From Paraspadella gotoi (Eukaryota > Chaetognatha): a stretch of 64,000 bases of DNA. The translations under genes and the position numbers were made by a program. The notes under the pieces were generated by a model, which saw only the letters and a list, made by a program, of their open reading frames with translations, had not been told where the DNA came from and searched no databases. The stretch covers positions 6,172,932-6,236,931 of the forward strand of contig CM119263.1 of the NCBI GenBank assembly GCA_051294375.1. Direction: 5' to 3'. This document shows, piece by piece, positions 22,401 through 37,890 of this stretch (positions within the stretch are counted from its first letter, which is position 1; each line of letters begins with the position of its first letter).

Positions 22401-25400
22401 CCTCCGTTATTTCGCACGAACTGGCTCACCAGGTAAATAATGAACACTTCTTATAATTTTAAATATTTTAAAATATTTATTTAATGATCGACTTTTAAAA
22501 TTCTTGAATCCCGACAGTGGTTCGGAAATTTGGTGACGATGAAATGGTGGAACGATCTTTGGCTCAACGAAGCCTTTGCCGAATTCATGGAACATCTGGC
22601 CCTCAGTCACGTGCTTAAAGGTGTCTCCGTTCAGTTCTTTCTTTCTTTCTTTCTTTCTTTTTTAATTAATGAAATATACATTTGTTATCTTGTATCACTA
22701 AGGTCTTCCCTTTTCCCCGAGCTTCGTCGAGGCAGAAATGCAACGAAGTTTCGATATAGACGGTTAGCACTTATGCCAAATACTCATTAACTGTCAGCTT
22801 AAATATTAGTAGACAAACAGAATATTTATTTAAATTTGAAAGCCTTGAACTCGACACGTGCTATCTCACAAGAAGTCACCAGTCCGGATCAAATAGACGC
22901 TCTTTTTGATCTCGTCACTTATCAGAAGGTATTCCCGTATATTCCTGTACATTCCCGTACAGCTCTTTATGACTAAATCTGTTGAGAGGTTAAAAAAAGT
23001 GAAGTTGTAATCAAAAATAGACTCAAATGTTTATAATTTTGAATATGCCAGGGTTCTTCAGTCCTTCGAATGCTGTGGTCCTTTCTTGGAAACAAAACTT
23101 TCTTCGAGGGAATTACGAATTATCTCACCAAATACAAGTCAGTTGTAAGATTATTTTGTTGTAGTCCTTATACGAACAACGTTAGAAAAGCGGTGGCATT
23201 CGGTTAGTCAGGTTTTTTTTTTATTCTGTTTTATTGTATCATTTGTTTTTCACTTTCAGATTCGAAAATGCAGAGGGCGCTGATTTGTGGAAATCTCTCG
23301 GGGATGAGGCGACGACGGAAGGCAAAACGTTACAGGTTTGAACTGCAACGATCATAAATGATTTATTTGTTAATGAGAATTTTATTTCATATTTATTTCA
23401 TAACAAGCCGTTTCTCTTAAATTTTATTTTTTCATCGTTTTTTATACCAGGTCGACAAAATAATGAACAGCTGGTTGTCTCAACCAGGTTTTCCGGTTGT
23501 TGAAGTCAAAATCGACGACGGTTCTGTCAATTGCAAGCAAAAAAGGTAATCATTCAAACAGTCAAAATGACATGAATCGTAACTATAAATTTCGGTTGCT
23601 CGATTTCTTCAACTTCTTAAACGAAGGTTCTTTCTCAACTACGAACTCGAAAGCTCTGCAACTTGGGACATTCCTTTGACTTTTTCCTATCGATCTCGAC
23701 CCGACTGGCGATCCTCCAAATCTAAGGTTCGATCGATGAGCGCTCCAGTGAATCCCAGGTTTGCGGGAGCGCTCCTGCAAATCTCCGCCCCTTTTTGGAT
23801 TGTCGATCGTAGATCGTAGATGGGGAGTTTAATTAATTATTAATTATTATTAATTATCATTAATTAATAATTATCTTTTTTTCAAACTCAAGATCTTTTG
23901 GCTCTCGACCGAGAATCGAACTCTGAGCTTTCAACTCCCCGGATTGAATGGTTCCGATTGGCTGGTGGTCAATGTGGGACAGGCCGGCGTCTACAGGGTC
24001 AACTACGAGGAGAGTAACTGGAGGAGAATCATGGGTCAACTCATGGACGATCACAATCTCATCCACGTCACGAATCGGGCGCAGATTATCAACGACGCCC
24101 TCAGCCTGGTTGTTGGGGGAACGGGGTTGTTGCCGTCGTTGTCATTACTTTTTAATGTTTGTTATAAGATAATACTAAAATAAATTTTTTTTTATTTCCT
24201 CTCTCCACGGCTCACCTGAGCGAAGCGTTGAATTGAGAACGATCGGCTGAGTCATCCTCTTCCGATTAAAGTTGTCGGTTCGTCGAGAGGTCAAGCAATG
24301 TCGCTTATTGGTCCGCAGGCACGAAGCGGTCAGATGTCCTACTACACGGCGTTGGATCTCCTCAAGTATCTCTGGAACGAAGATTCCTATTACCCGTGGA
24401 AAGCGGCGACCGACGGCCTCAGATACATCCTCGTCATGTTACGCGGTCACGCGGGTGAGTCGCGACTGATCAAGCGGGATAATCTGTTTTTTAATTTTCG
24501 CAGTAGACTATATTTATATATAGTATTATCCTTATAAAATCGAAAAATTTCAAAATAAGCTTTTCTTAAATTTGATTGCAGATTTGAATTCCTTGTTAAA
24601 AATTGATAAAAGAAAATATAAATCATTTTTAAAAATTCTTTCATTAAGTGGGTTAAAAATTTAAAAAACTATATTTAATATATAAAAAGTTAATTTTCAG
24701 CTTAAAATATAGCTTTTTTTAATTTTTGATCCACTTAATGAAGTAATTTTTCAAAAAGAGTTATATTTCTTTTTATCAACTTTTTATGACGAATCCAAAT
24801 CTGCAAAAAAATCTTAGAAAAAACTGTTTTGAAATTTTAACATTTATTGGATTAGTACTAGTATAAATATGGCCTCCTGCGTAAATTGTAAAATTTATTA
24901 TAAATTTTTTTATTACATAAATGTTCATTAGTTTAATGTAGTTCGTTCCTTACTTTTAGAATTTTAATTAAAGTTAAATTTAGAAATTTTACTACGCCTT
25001 ATTATTTCCCCTTAATGTGGTCATTTCAAACGGGTCGGTAGATTTAGTTGTGATTTGGTCTTTTTACTCGGATGGGCAATTGAAATTTTTAGGATACGCA
25101 CCATTTTTGAAGATGATCAGAAGTCTTGGCTCTGAAAGGTTTAGATTCGTAGCCAATCACAGCGTGGTAAGAGATTATTGTTTTTGTTTTAAAATTTTAA
25201 TTCTCTTACTTTCTCGGAAAACGTAAAGAGCGTCTATTGTTTACTAAAGCTTTAAGTTAAAGTTAAAGTTGAACATTTGTCACATGACAAAAATACATTT
25301 ACGAAATCTTATTGTTTTTAAAGGATCGATGGAACGAAGCTTTTCTTCAGCCTCTAATGTACGGACTTTTGTGCAGAGCGAGAGACGCTCACTGTCTCAT

Positions 25401-26839
25401 CACCGTCAAGAAAATGGCCAAGTAGGGTCGTATAATTCTAAGTAAAGTCCGAGCACACATCCATTCAACGTTTCTAATAAATATCTTGAAGGTCTTGGAT
25501 GAATTCTGGAAAAAATATTCCTCCTAACCTGCGGCGCGTCGTCCTGTGCGAAGCGATGAGAGCCGGTAATTCAATAGATTAAAAAAAGCCCTGAGCATCG
25601 CTACAGCCCCGTTTTTTTTTTTAATTTAGAGTTTTGAATATATGTAACTAGCCTCGTTTGCCGCTTGAATCAACATCGTTTAATTCTAATTCGTTTCGTA
25701 AGGCGTGGACGGTCTATTCGACGCCATTTTGGAAAAATACAAAACGGAGAAGAATGAGATTATAAGGGAAGATTTTCGTTCGGCAATGCCCTGCACCAAG
25801 GAGAAGCTGCGACTCGAATGGTTTGTCAGTCGGACTTATATCTATAATATTTGAATTGTCCGTATAAAATTATAAATTTTCCTCTCCCTCCAATTGAACC
25901 AGGTTGATGAAAGAAAGCTTTGCCAACGGGGTCATCCGCAAACAAGACGCGAGGGAGGTCTCGTCGGACGTCGCCTCTAATCCGTTCGGACAAAGCCTCG
26001 CCTGGGATCATATCAGGCGAGCTGGACGAGGGATTTAGGGGGGGGGGTCGGAGGATGTCCTTCTGACTGTTGGATTCTTTTCACAACGCTGTCAGTTACT
26101 TGGTAATTCTTTACTTGTAACTTGTTGTTGAATTTGAATTTATACTCTTCTGACCGTTGTGACAAATTTCATTATGTATAATTCTGTTGTTATCATTTTT
26201 TATTTTTAAAATTGTTTTGCTTTACTCCCGATTTCGTACTGTTAGTGTCCAATTGGGTAAAAATAAACCCCGATTGTTCTTCATATCATCGACTTTTTCA
26301 ACCCTTTCCCGATTATTAGTTCCAACTGGGACGTCGTCGTGAAATTCATTGAATCCAAGTCGGCCTTGGGGAAGATTGTGGGCGGCGTGGTGAGATGGGT
26401 CGCGGACGCACGCGTGCTCGAGGATCTCAAACGCCGCGTCGAATCCTTGAAGCTCGAAGGTCCGAAAAACGACCTTTTGTGGGGGAGAATTAGGGCCGCT
26501 TTACCGCGTACTAATTTGAATTGGCAACCGTGCCTTCTGGGTTGAATCCCAAAAACCCTCATCGTGGTTACAAGCCCAGATCCAGTGCCTATGCTGCTGA
26601 GAGGGCACAGAAGATACGGATAGTAGTCTCCATCCCACTTAGCGCCTTATCCATACAATTTTGATCGAGCATTAAAAACGGCACAGATAAAATTGTAAAA
26701 AGACAACGTCGACGATGTTTGTCCAACAGGAACGTCGCGTCTGGCCTTCGTTCAAGCGATCGAGAGAGTGGAGAACAATATCCGGTGGAAGAAGGATTAT
26801 CTCCCCAGCGTCGTCGAGTGGTTGGACCGACAGGCTTAG
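19406..26839 (+). CDS. M1-family zinc aminopeptidase (aminopeptidase N / ERAP-like), secretory
   Basis: I traced 27 exons: 19406-19460, 19719-19908, 20113-20234, 20527-20613, 21010-21089, 21174-21201, 21305-21412, 21627-21732, 21828-21969, 22191-22265, 22371-22432, 22518-22620, 22703-22762, 22843-22928, 23052-23137, 23260-23335, 23451-23545, 23627-23726, 23893-24108, 24319-24454, 25093-25167, 25324-25421, 25492-25565, 25703-25820, 25903-26016, 26320-26507 and 26730-26839. They total 2790 bases, exactly 930 codons, a usual M1 length. [18 protein letters not shown] is a signal peptide or anchor. The exopeptidase motif GAMENFG (about 22203) and zinc site HELAHQ (22415) with downstream WLNEAFAEF supply the metal ligands and catalytic Glu. 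The C-terminal ERAP1-C-like helical domain starts near [18 protein letters not shown]. The enzyme removes N-terminal residues from peptides, outside the cell or in the secretory path. The exon ending 26016 uses a GC donor. Confidence 0.93.
20048..20100 (+). repeat. Fragment of dispersed repeat family (catacaatt...acattctt..)
   Basis: cattcatacaatt-type sequence followed by aaacattcttcgaaatatta and ccacttc matches the 5' part of the repeat at 20285 and 32370. It lies in an aminopeptidase intron. Confidence 0.45.
20285..20410 (+). mobile_element. Dispersed retroelement-like repeat, partial copy
   Basis: ggggagtggtcttttcatac, aattgaaacattctttgaa, ccacttcattgataaggaag and gtgaataaacgagactg are shared in order with the longer copy at 32370-32640. 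It lies in an aminopeptidase intron. Confidence 0.6.
20606..20651 (+). repeat. 19-bp tandem repeat carrying the exon 4 splice donor
   Basis: ACTCGAAGGTGAGTTACCC occurs twice in a row, plus a partial third copy. Each full unit contains a complete GAAG|GTGAGT donor. Use of the first keeps the aminopeptidase frame. Use of the second would add 19 bases and shift it. Confidence 0.85.
26568..26664 (+). mobile_element. 5'-truncated SINE (family 1) fragment in the last aminopeptidase intron
   Basis: The reverse complement aligns to the tail of the SINEs at 135-832: tggataaggcgctaagtggg, then gactactatccgta, ctctcagcagc and ctgggcttg, in order with substitutions. Only the tRNA-distal ~97 bases are kept. 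The element ends cgccttatccatac, as the full copies do. Confidence 0.7.
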
Positions 26840-27106
26840 ATCTGCTGGGGATGTTGAGGGGAGGGAATGGTCGGGCTTAGCCCGAGACCGGAGGAGGGGG
26901 TAGGCATGTCAACGTCTAGGGTTTGAAGGTCGAGGGATTGATTTGTGGCGGTTTTTTCAACATGCGGGGGGGCGAAACTATTCAAATTTTGTAGGCTCAA
27001 TTGATGAATGTAGACAAATATTGACTGTTTTCCTTTTATCATTAAACTTGGTTTAGCTGTTGGGAATTCTCATTTTGATTTCGTTCACGTCTCTTTCGAG
27101 AGTTAG

Positions 27107-27196
<90 letters not shown>

Positions 27197-27399
27197 TTCT
27201 CTTCCTCCTCTTCGCAACGATTCCATCTGGAACCGGTGATGCAAAAGCCCGTTCAAGAAACCGCGACGCCTTTTCACATTCAAGGATAAACGTTTTCGTT
27301 GGAACAATTGCGTTACTGGTTTAGTTCCTGTCGCTTGATTGTCATCCAGAAAGTACAAACGGGCCAGAATCGAGTTTTCCAGAATGGAGCAAAATAGCG

Positions 27400-27483
<84 letters not shown>
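27107..27483. repeat. Two long (CT)n dinucleotide tracts
   Basis: (CT)n runs at about 27107-27192 and 27401-27483, separated by ~200 bases of ordinary sequence. Confidence 0.9.
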
Positions 27484-27485
<2 letters not shown>

Positions 27486-29419
27486 CTGTCCTCTCAATCT
27501 TTCCAATCTTCAAGCCTCTCACCTCGACTCTCACGTTGCAATCGATTCTCTTTTCCTCTTTCACTCCTCGGCTTCCTCCCTCTCCTTCTTATCTTCTTCC
27601 TCTTCATTTTCCTCATCTTCTTCCTCCTCTTCCTCATCTTCCTCCCACGAGTGTTTCGAAAGCAGGTCACGTGATCTCGATTGCTTTCTATCACCGCCGA
27701 ATATTGATTATTAAAAAGGTAATTAAAACTATCGGAAGCCAATTTAAATAAAAAACAAAAAACAAAAAAAATAAAACAAAACAAAAAGAAATAAACAAAA
27801 TTTAAACGAAAACCAGCGATAAATGTGACACCTGAAAAAGTTTTATTCCCGTTAGGACTTTCACGATTTGAAGTGAATTTAATAATTTTTTTAAAAGTTT
27901 TTTCTTTTCCCCTCGACAGCAGTGAATATTCGAACACGTGTGATGATGCGTAAGTAAGATTAGTAAAAGCTAAGTTAATTCTCTCCTGTTTTAAACTCAG
28001 AAAAGGTTTTAACTTTTTTTACTATTTTAACTTTTCCGCCATTATAAAAACAATTAAAATATACTTTATTTGATTCGATTTGATTGACTTAATTTGATCG
28101 ACGAATCTGATTGAAAAACAAAAGTAACAGATTTGTTTAAAACTGAATCTGGAAATCTTTTCCGGCGATAGAAAGAATAGTGGCTCGCTCTCGGCTCGTG
28201 ATCGGTGAACACAGAATTATATTTGAATAAGGCGTTATTTATTTTTAGATAATTAGGCGTCCTTTCAGCTGTTAACCGTACACTGTACGGCGTACAGGCG
28301 TTAATAACTGAGAGTCGAGATCGAGCTAAAAATCTTTCCCTGGTTTGTTTTATTAAAACCTTTCACTAATTTAATAAAGAAAAAAAACGATAGCTATTTG
28401 TCTCGGTCACGTTTTGTTTATAAGACACGAAAACTTTGTTATTCTGCGAGAAATTTTAGCATCTTCAAATCGAATTGTATAAGATTTTAAGCAACATTTT
28501 TTTTTCAACAATCAGCTTCATAAATGCAAAGTTTGTTAATTAAAGGTCATCGACAACAAATATGTTAAAATAAGTTGCGCCATCTAAATTTAATAAACAA
28601 ATTTTTTATATAACCTTTTGTCTTCGGTCTATTTTTTTTTTACCATTTGCGAAAAAAAGTTTTTTAAGGAGCTATCAATGTCACTACCATCTGGACGGGG
28701 TGCAATCGTTTACCTCGTCGTTGGATTCCTGCAATTTTCAACTCTTACTTCCGTATGGATTCTTCTTTGCGTGACGTAATCGTCGCCGACGTCGTTGCCA
28801 AGTCACGTGATAAAAGATCAGTGACTATTTTTAGACGACCTCTCGCCGGAATGGGGATCAGTCTCCTTGGTCACTCTCTCTCACCTCTGACACCGGCCGT
28901 TCCACTTCTTTTTTTTTCTTTCTTTCTTTTTTCTTAATAACTTAAACTTTCCTAGAGATTTTTTAAGCAAAGATATTTCTTTTTCCTTAAACTTCCCTCT
29001 CTTCCTTTTTTTTCCCTTTTTCCCCCTCGTCTTTTCCCTTTTAATTCCAACGCGCGCCAACTGCTTCTCACCATATGGATCAAGACAATCGCGACGACTG
29101 CGACAACAACAACGACGATAACGACGACGACAACAGTCCCGCTTATCGATTCTGGTTCCGTCTTTCGCAAAAGAAAAAAAAGTCTCGAGATCCAAACCTC
29201 AATGCTAACGGATAATCTAAATTAATGGCAAGCCCTAGGGGAATTTCCCGTTGACAACAACAACAAAAACGACGACAACGACAACTCGAATCGATTTTCG
29301 TTTTGTCGCCGTCAACCGATTTAAAAAAAAATTGTCTTTTCGATCGAAGAAATAAAAATCGTTTTTTTTCGTTTTTTTAACCGATTTTGCGATGCCATCG
29401 CACGCTATATTTAAAAATA

Positions 29420-29424
<5 letters not shown>

Positions 29425-29504
<80 letters not shown>

Positions 29505-29538
29505 CTCTTCTCTCTCTCTCTCTTCTTCTCTCTCTCTC
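29425..29538. repeat. (CT)n tract immediately upstream of the transporter start codon
   Basis: An almost pure CT run of over 100 bases ends 35 bases before the ATG. It is in the presumed 5' UTR or proximal promoter. Confidence 0.85.
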
Positions 29539-29572
29539 CATATTCAATTCCATCCCCTCTCAGTCTTCCAGA

Positions 29573-33382
<3,810 letters not shown>

Positions 33383-34887
33383 TACCCACCATAGAAACAA
33401 AGCGCAGGAAGTCGTGAAATATGATTATATATATTTTTTACGTCTTAAAAAACCTTAGGTACATTACGTTTATTTCTTAACAAAGTTAAAATTTGTGAAG
33501 CATTCACACCTACGGTGAAAGTTAATCCGTAACAGCATTACTGGAACCAATACTCTGTGTGCTAGTATATCGTCTTCGAAATAGTAGATACTCGTCGAAA
33601 CAAGAGACGAAAAATAAAAGCCTCGTTTCACCAAATTGTCGCTAGTAGTCGTGAATCAAGTCTTTATTCGCTTCCTGTCTAATTTATTACAATAAAAGCC
33701 TTTTTTTTATTTATAAACAATAGTCGACGTAATGTTTTTTCGCCGCCATTTTGATTTTTACACTGTACCGATTTTTTTTTCTGTTTTAACTCAAAGCGTC
33801 TTAGATCTTTTTTTCTATTACGCGCCATTATTGTTGCTACATTTTTTCTTCTCCTATTCACTGTTCGTACTTTCACATATCTCGATTTAATAGATTTTAT
33901 TCCTTATCGACATTTCCCGTTTTTTTTTTCGCTGAGGTGAAACAATCAAAGTCAGGGGCAAGATAGCTGGTTAATTTAATAAATAAATAATTTATATTTT
34001 GGTTGCTACAAATTTTACTATTACATAGCTATTACTTATTAGGCCAATTAGCTATTACTTGTTAGGTTATTTTTTTAGGTTTTACGGATCGGCTGTTTTG
34101 TCGCCTCAAGAGCGACAAGTTAAAATTATAGCATATCATTTTAGGAACTATATTACAATAGACCAACGGAAAGAGGTGGAAAAATAAGCTGAAATAAGAT
34201 TAACAACTCAACGTTATCGCTACCCCGTTCTTGATCAAGTGGGGTGACCCTTGGAAATGTCAGAATCCAACTTCAATTTAATTACATCCGGTCAGATCAA
34301 AATTTATTCCATCCAATATAAAACATATTGGAAGAGTCAACTTGGTCTTTTGATTATTTGTTACTGTTAGTCGAAAATAATTGAATTGAGTTAAAGTCGG
34401 TCAAACGGAAAACATCAAAAACCGGAGAAAACCGTTAGAAACCAATTTATTTCCCCGATTTAATTTTTGCTTTCGACTTCATCCTTATGTTTAACATATC
34501 ACTCCTCCCCTTCCCTACTCGAAACTCGTAATTCAGGATGACAAACTCGAATGGGTCTCCACTCGTGAATATTTCATTCACATTCGCGTCGACACCGAAT
34601 CTCAGAATCGCCGATGTCATTTTTCACCTTTCCGTTTTCAACTCCGACACTACCGCTCGTTTATGTTGTCTTGAATTTAAAAAAAAAAAAAAAATTAAAA
34701 CGAAATATCTATTTGATTTACGTTCTATAAGAATTGTCATTAATTTCATGAAAAATCATGACGCGATTTTCAATCTTTCCTTCCGAGTTTTTATTCGAAA
34801 TAAAAAAATATACTGAGACATGTTTATAAACTAAACTGACGATAACGAAGAGCTTAACTCGGAAACGAACAGCCGCGTGTCTCTCTC
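33383..34887. other. Transporter 3' UTR and gene-free DNA
   Basis: AATAAA at 33613-33618 suits the transporter mRNA. A 3' fragment of the dispersed repeat (agtcaggggcaagatagct) lies at 33948-34015. Nothing else is supported. Confidence 0.5.
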
Positions 34888-34897
34888 NNNNNNNNNN
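34888..34897. other. Assembly gap of 10 Ns
   Basis: Ten consecutive N, directly after ctctctc, so the gap probably fell at a (CT)n tract. Real gap length is unknown. Confidence 0.99.
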
Positions 34898-36718
34898 ACA
34901 CTATGAACATTTAACAATATAATATCGAGTTTTAATTTTTTTCTGTTTTGAGCATCAGAGAATTTTCTGAGAGGGTAAAACATTTCCACATTTTCATCCC
35001 ACGTTTTTAGTCTGTTTTGCTTTCATCACTTAAATCTTAGATCTCATAAATCATCTCGGGACATCGAATTCTGAAAAATTATGACCCTCAGTCCGTCCGC
35101 CCGTCTTTCCCCTCTACTCAACAGTCAATGCTCAACGAGATGGTCATCTCGCCAGGTCGACTGGTGTTCGCGCCAGATCAATTAAAAGTTTTTCTTCCCA
35201 GGACGATTCATTAATATCTGTATCTTTGTAAACAAATTATGTTTTAGCTGCAATGATATTTCAATTTCGTCCTCATAATCGTTCTCTCGAGAAACGGGGC
35301 AAAGTAAGACGCCAATGCACAAACTTTAAGAGGAAACTTAGGACAATAAGTTTAGAGATAAATGTCCGTCTCTCAGCAAAATCCAATCAGATTGGACAAA
35401 ATGTGAATTCGTAATCAGATATCCAAAAAATAATTGTTTCCAAACTGTTTGCGTTCTTTGTAATTAATCGCTTTCGGCCAAATTCGGATCAAAGGTTTTA
35501 TTTTGAAAAAAGAAAGAATCAAGATGCAAAAAAGAACATAGAGACCGAATTGGATGAAATCGTCTTTGTTGTCGTCGTCGTTGTCGTCGTCGTCGTTCAA
35601 AGTTGATTGATGAGTCGAAAGTTGACACATTTTTCCAATCGTGTTTCATCTCCTCTCCAAAAAAAAAAGCCATACTTTCCCGCCCACCGACTGACTCCAT
35701 CTAAAAACAGATCCTCGAACTTACCACCGGATTTATAACGGACTCTTACTTCCTTACAAAAATTAGCTAAAGCGATAAGAAAAATTTTCTTCCCGAAATC
35801 TGTTTCGGAGCCTACAAGGCCTAAGCCTAATTTTTTCAGAAAGCCCCATCTTAAATTTGGAATTAAGTTAAAAGTTAAGTCGTGAGATTATGAGAAGGAA
35901 TAAGTTACTAGTTAGTAATTAAGGTCTCTTTTTAATTAACCTTTCACCTCACCGCCCCCTTCACCATCTACTTTCACGCCACATCGCCTCGGGCTTCTCA
36001 CTCTCACCCTTTGCGAAATCCGGTTTCAAAGTTCGCTGCCGAGATCGGGCGTTGCCTTTCGTCTCGAAAGGCGAACGCGACGCGACGATTTTAAAAGAAG
36101 ATCGAGGATCGCCCTGTATCGTTGAAAGTTAATAAGCGGGGTCGAATTATTAAATTATAAAACAGTGTCTTTCCAATAAACTTAAGTTTAGAAATGGCGA
36201 GAAGTAACGGCGAGCTCGAGACATTGCTCTTAGTTTGACATGTTAAATACGAATTGAACGAAAAATGAACGTACTTTCCGCCTTCATTTTTCCCCCCTTC
36301 AATCGTCAAGACATTTTCCATTCACGTTCGGAAATCTCAATCGGTATTTTTTTTTTTTTAGCCTACTCCTCCTCCTCCTCCGACAAAAACGCTCGTCCAT
36401 TCCCCCCCCCTCTACCGACCTCTCCGGTCTTCTCTCTTACCCCAACCTCCTCCCTTAAACTCCCCCCCCCCGCCGTTCGGATCCATTAACCGAGAAAAAT
36501 GCCACAACTCGTTTCTCCTTTTTCTCCTCATCTTTTTCGCCTTTTAGTTCTAGTTTTTTTTTTTGGGGGGGGGGAAAGTCAGGTTTGCGAAGCAAAGTTT
36601 ATATACGGTTGTGTCGGACCGCGCCCGTCATTAATTCTTCCGAATCCTTTTTTTTTTCCACAATATTTTTAAAGTTTTCATTTTTTGTTGTTTTTCTTCT
36701 TTTGTTTTCGGTTTTTTT
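34898..36718. other. Gene-free DNA after the gap
   Basis: It holds GTC-rich patches near 35565-35600 and homopolymer C and T runs (36340-36570). No splice-bounded coding pattern or recognised element was found. Confidence 0.45.
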
Positions 36719-37890
36719 AGTCGGATCTGCTTCATCAGCAGCATCCCGACTCTATAACTCACTTTTTCGGTCCGTCGGTCTTCCGCCCCCTCAATATTGT
36801 CGGGACACACTTATATCATGTCCAGAACATCGAATTTATGATTAAATTATGCAAAAAAAATGACTGTCCGTTCCGGTCCGCTCTGTCTGTCCGGTCCGTC
36901 CGCTTCCGTTCCGTCTCGTCCCACCTTTAGTCAAAAAACACCAATTTACTCGTGATTCGATGGATGGTTTAAAAAGAATTCTGTGTGAGGTTATAGGTAA
37001 AGTGTGTGATGAGCTGGATATTGAAGTTTCGATGGAATCGTCGAGTGGAAATGAGTTTAAATGGGAAAAAACAAAAAAAATATCATTCACTATTTGATAT
37101 CAACCAATTGTCATGAGTGGCATAGGCGTTCTGATTGACCTGCGAATTTTGTATGTGGGATAGGAAAGTGTGTGATTCGAACAGGAAAGCAAGTTTCTAT
37201 GCGAATAGTTTGCAGTGGAAATGAGATTTAAATGGAAAAACAAAAAACCTGTTTTACGTAATTGCATTATGCTATCTTTTTCCTTTTATATTAAATGTAT
37301 ATTGCAGGATGTATTTAATAATATCAAATAATTAATAGTTAATTAATCAATTTAGTAAATAAATTAATCAATAATTAATTTAATTTAGTCAATCAACGTC
37401 CATCCGTCTCTTAATCTTACAATAAAGCCTCTCTCTATATAACTCGTGATTGGCTGCGGTGGTGATTGGAATTTAAATTATGTGTGTGGAGTAGGAAAGT
37501 GTGTGATAAAGCTGGCATCATAAAGTTTCGTATTGGAATCGTGTGAGTGGAAAATTAGTCTTTAAATGGAAAAAAACATAAGTCGGGAATTTACTAAAAA
37601 TCTTTTACTTATTTTTTTAACCAATAGAATACTCTACATTAATCATAATTGGATGAATTAGATTTAGATGAAAATTTTGTGTGTGGGTAGGAAAAGTCTT
37701 GACGGAAGGCTTTGAATATAAGTATCAGTGGAAACCTTACCAGTGAAATGAGTTTAAATGAAAAAAATATGAGTCACATTACTTGATCTTTTTTATTTAT
37801 TAACCCATTGATAGATTGAGGATGAAATTTTGTGAGCCAGTAGGAAAGCTGAGTGAAGAAGCTAGATATTAAGTTTTGACGGAATGCAAT
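36719..37890 (+). mobile_element. TIR DNA element, copy 3, diverged, with internal tandem amplification
   Basis: It starts agtcggatctgcttcatcag and follows the reference copy at 6660 through the gtccgtcggtc patch, gtgggataggaaagtgtgtg and a TTAATTAAT-rich tail by about 37400. Then the interior unit (gtaggaaagtgtgtgat ... gagtttaaatg) recurs near 37490, 37685 and 37840 in weakening form. Many single-base insertions relative to the other copies look like read errors. A right end resembling the reference flank (gtttgctcaaat) appears only near 39740. Confidence 0.6.

Larger units (their letters stand above)
26840..29572. other. Intergenic region between aminopeptidase and transporter
   Basis: It contains the aminopeptidase 3' UTR (ATTAAA near 27041), two long (CT)n tracts (27107-27192 and 27401-27483), AT-rich DNA, and GAC/GTC- and poly-pyrimidine-rich sequence up to the (CT)n tract before the transporter start. 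Open frames here are simple-sequence artefacts. No gene is supported. Confidence 0.6.

Noticed and set aside
27313-27674. Open frames of Ser/Leu or Arg/Glu dipeptide repeats on both strands
   Set aside because: They are translations of (CT)n tracts with no splice context. The same holds for those at 31370-31766, 50830-51037, 51594-51869, 59332-59584 and 62724-62963.
28881-29195. Minus-strand Arg/Cys/Lys-rich open frame near a GAC repeat
   Set aside because: Low complexity, no recognised domain, no splice or promoter support.
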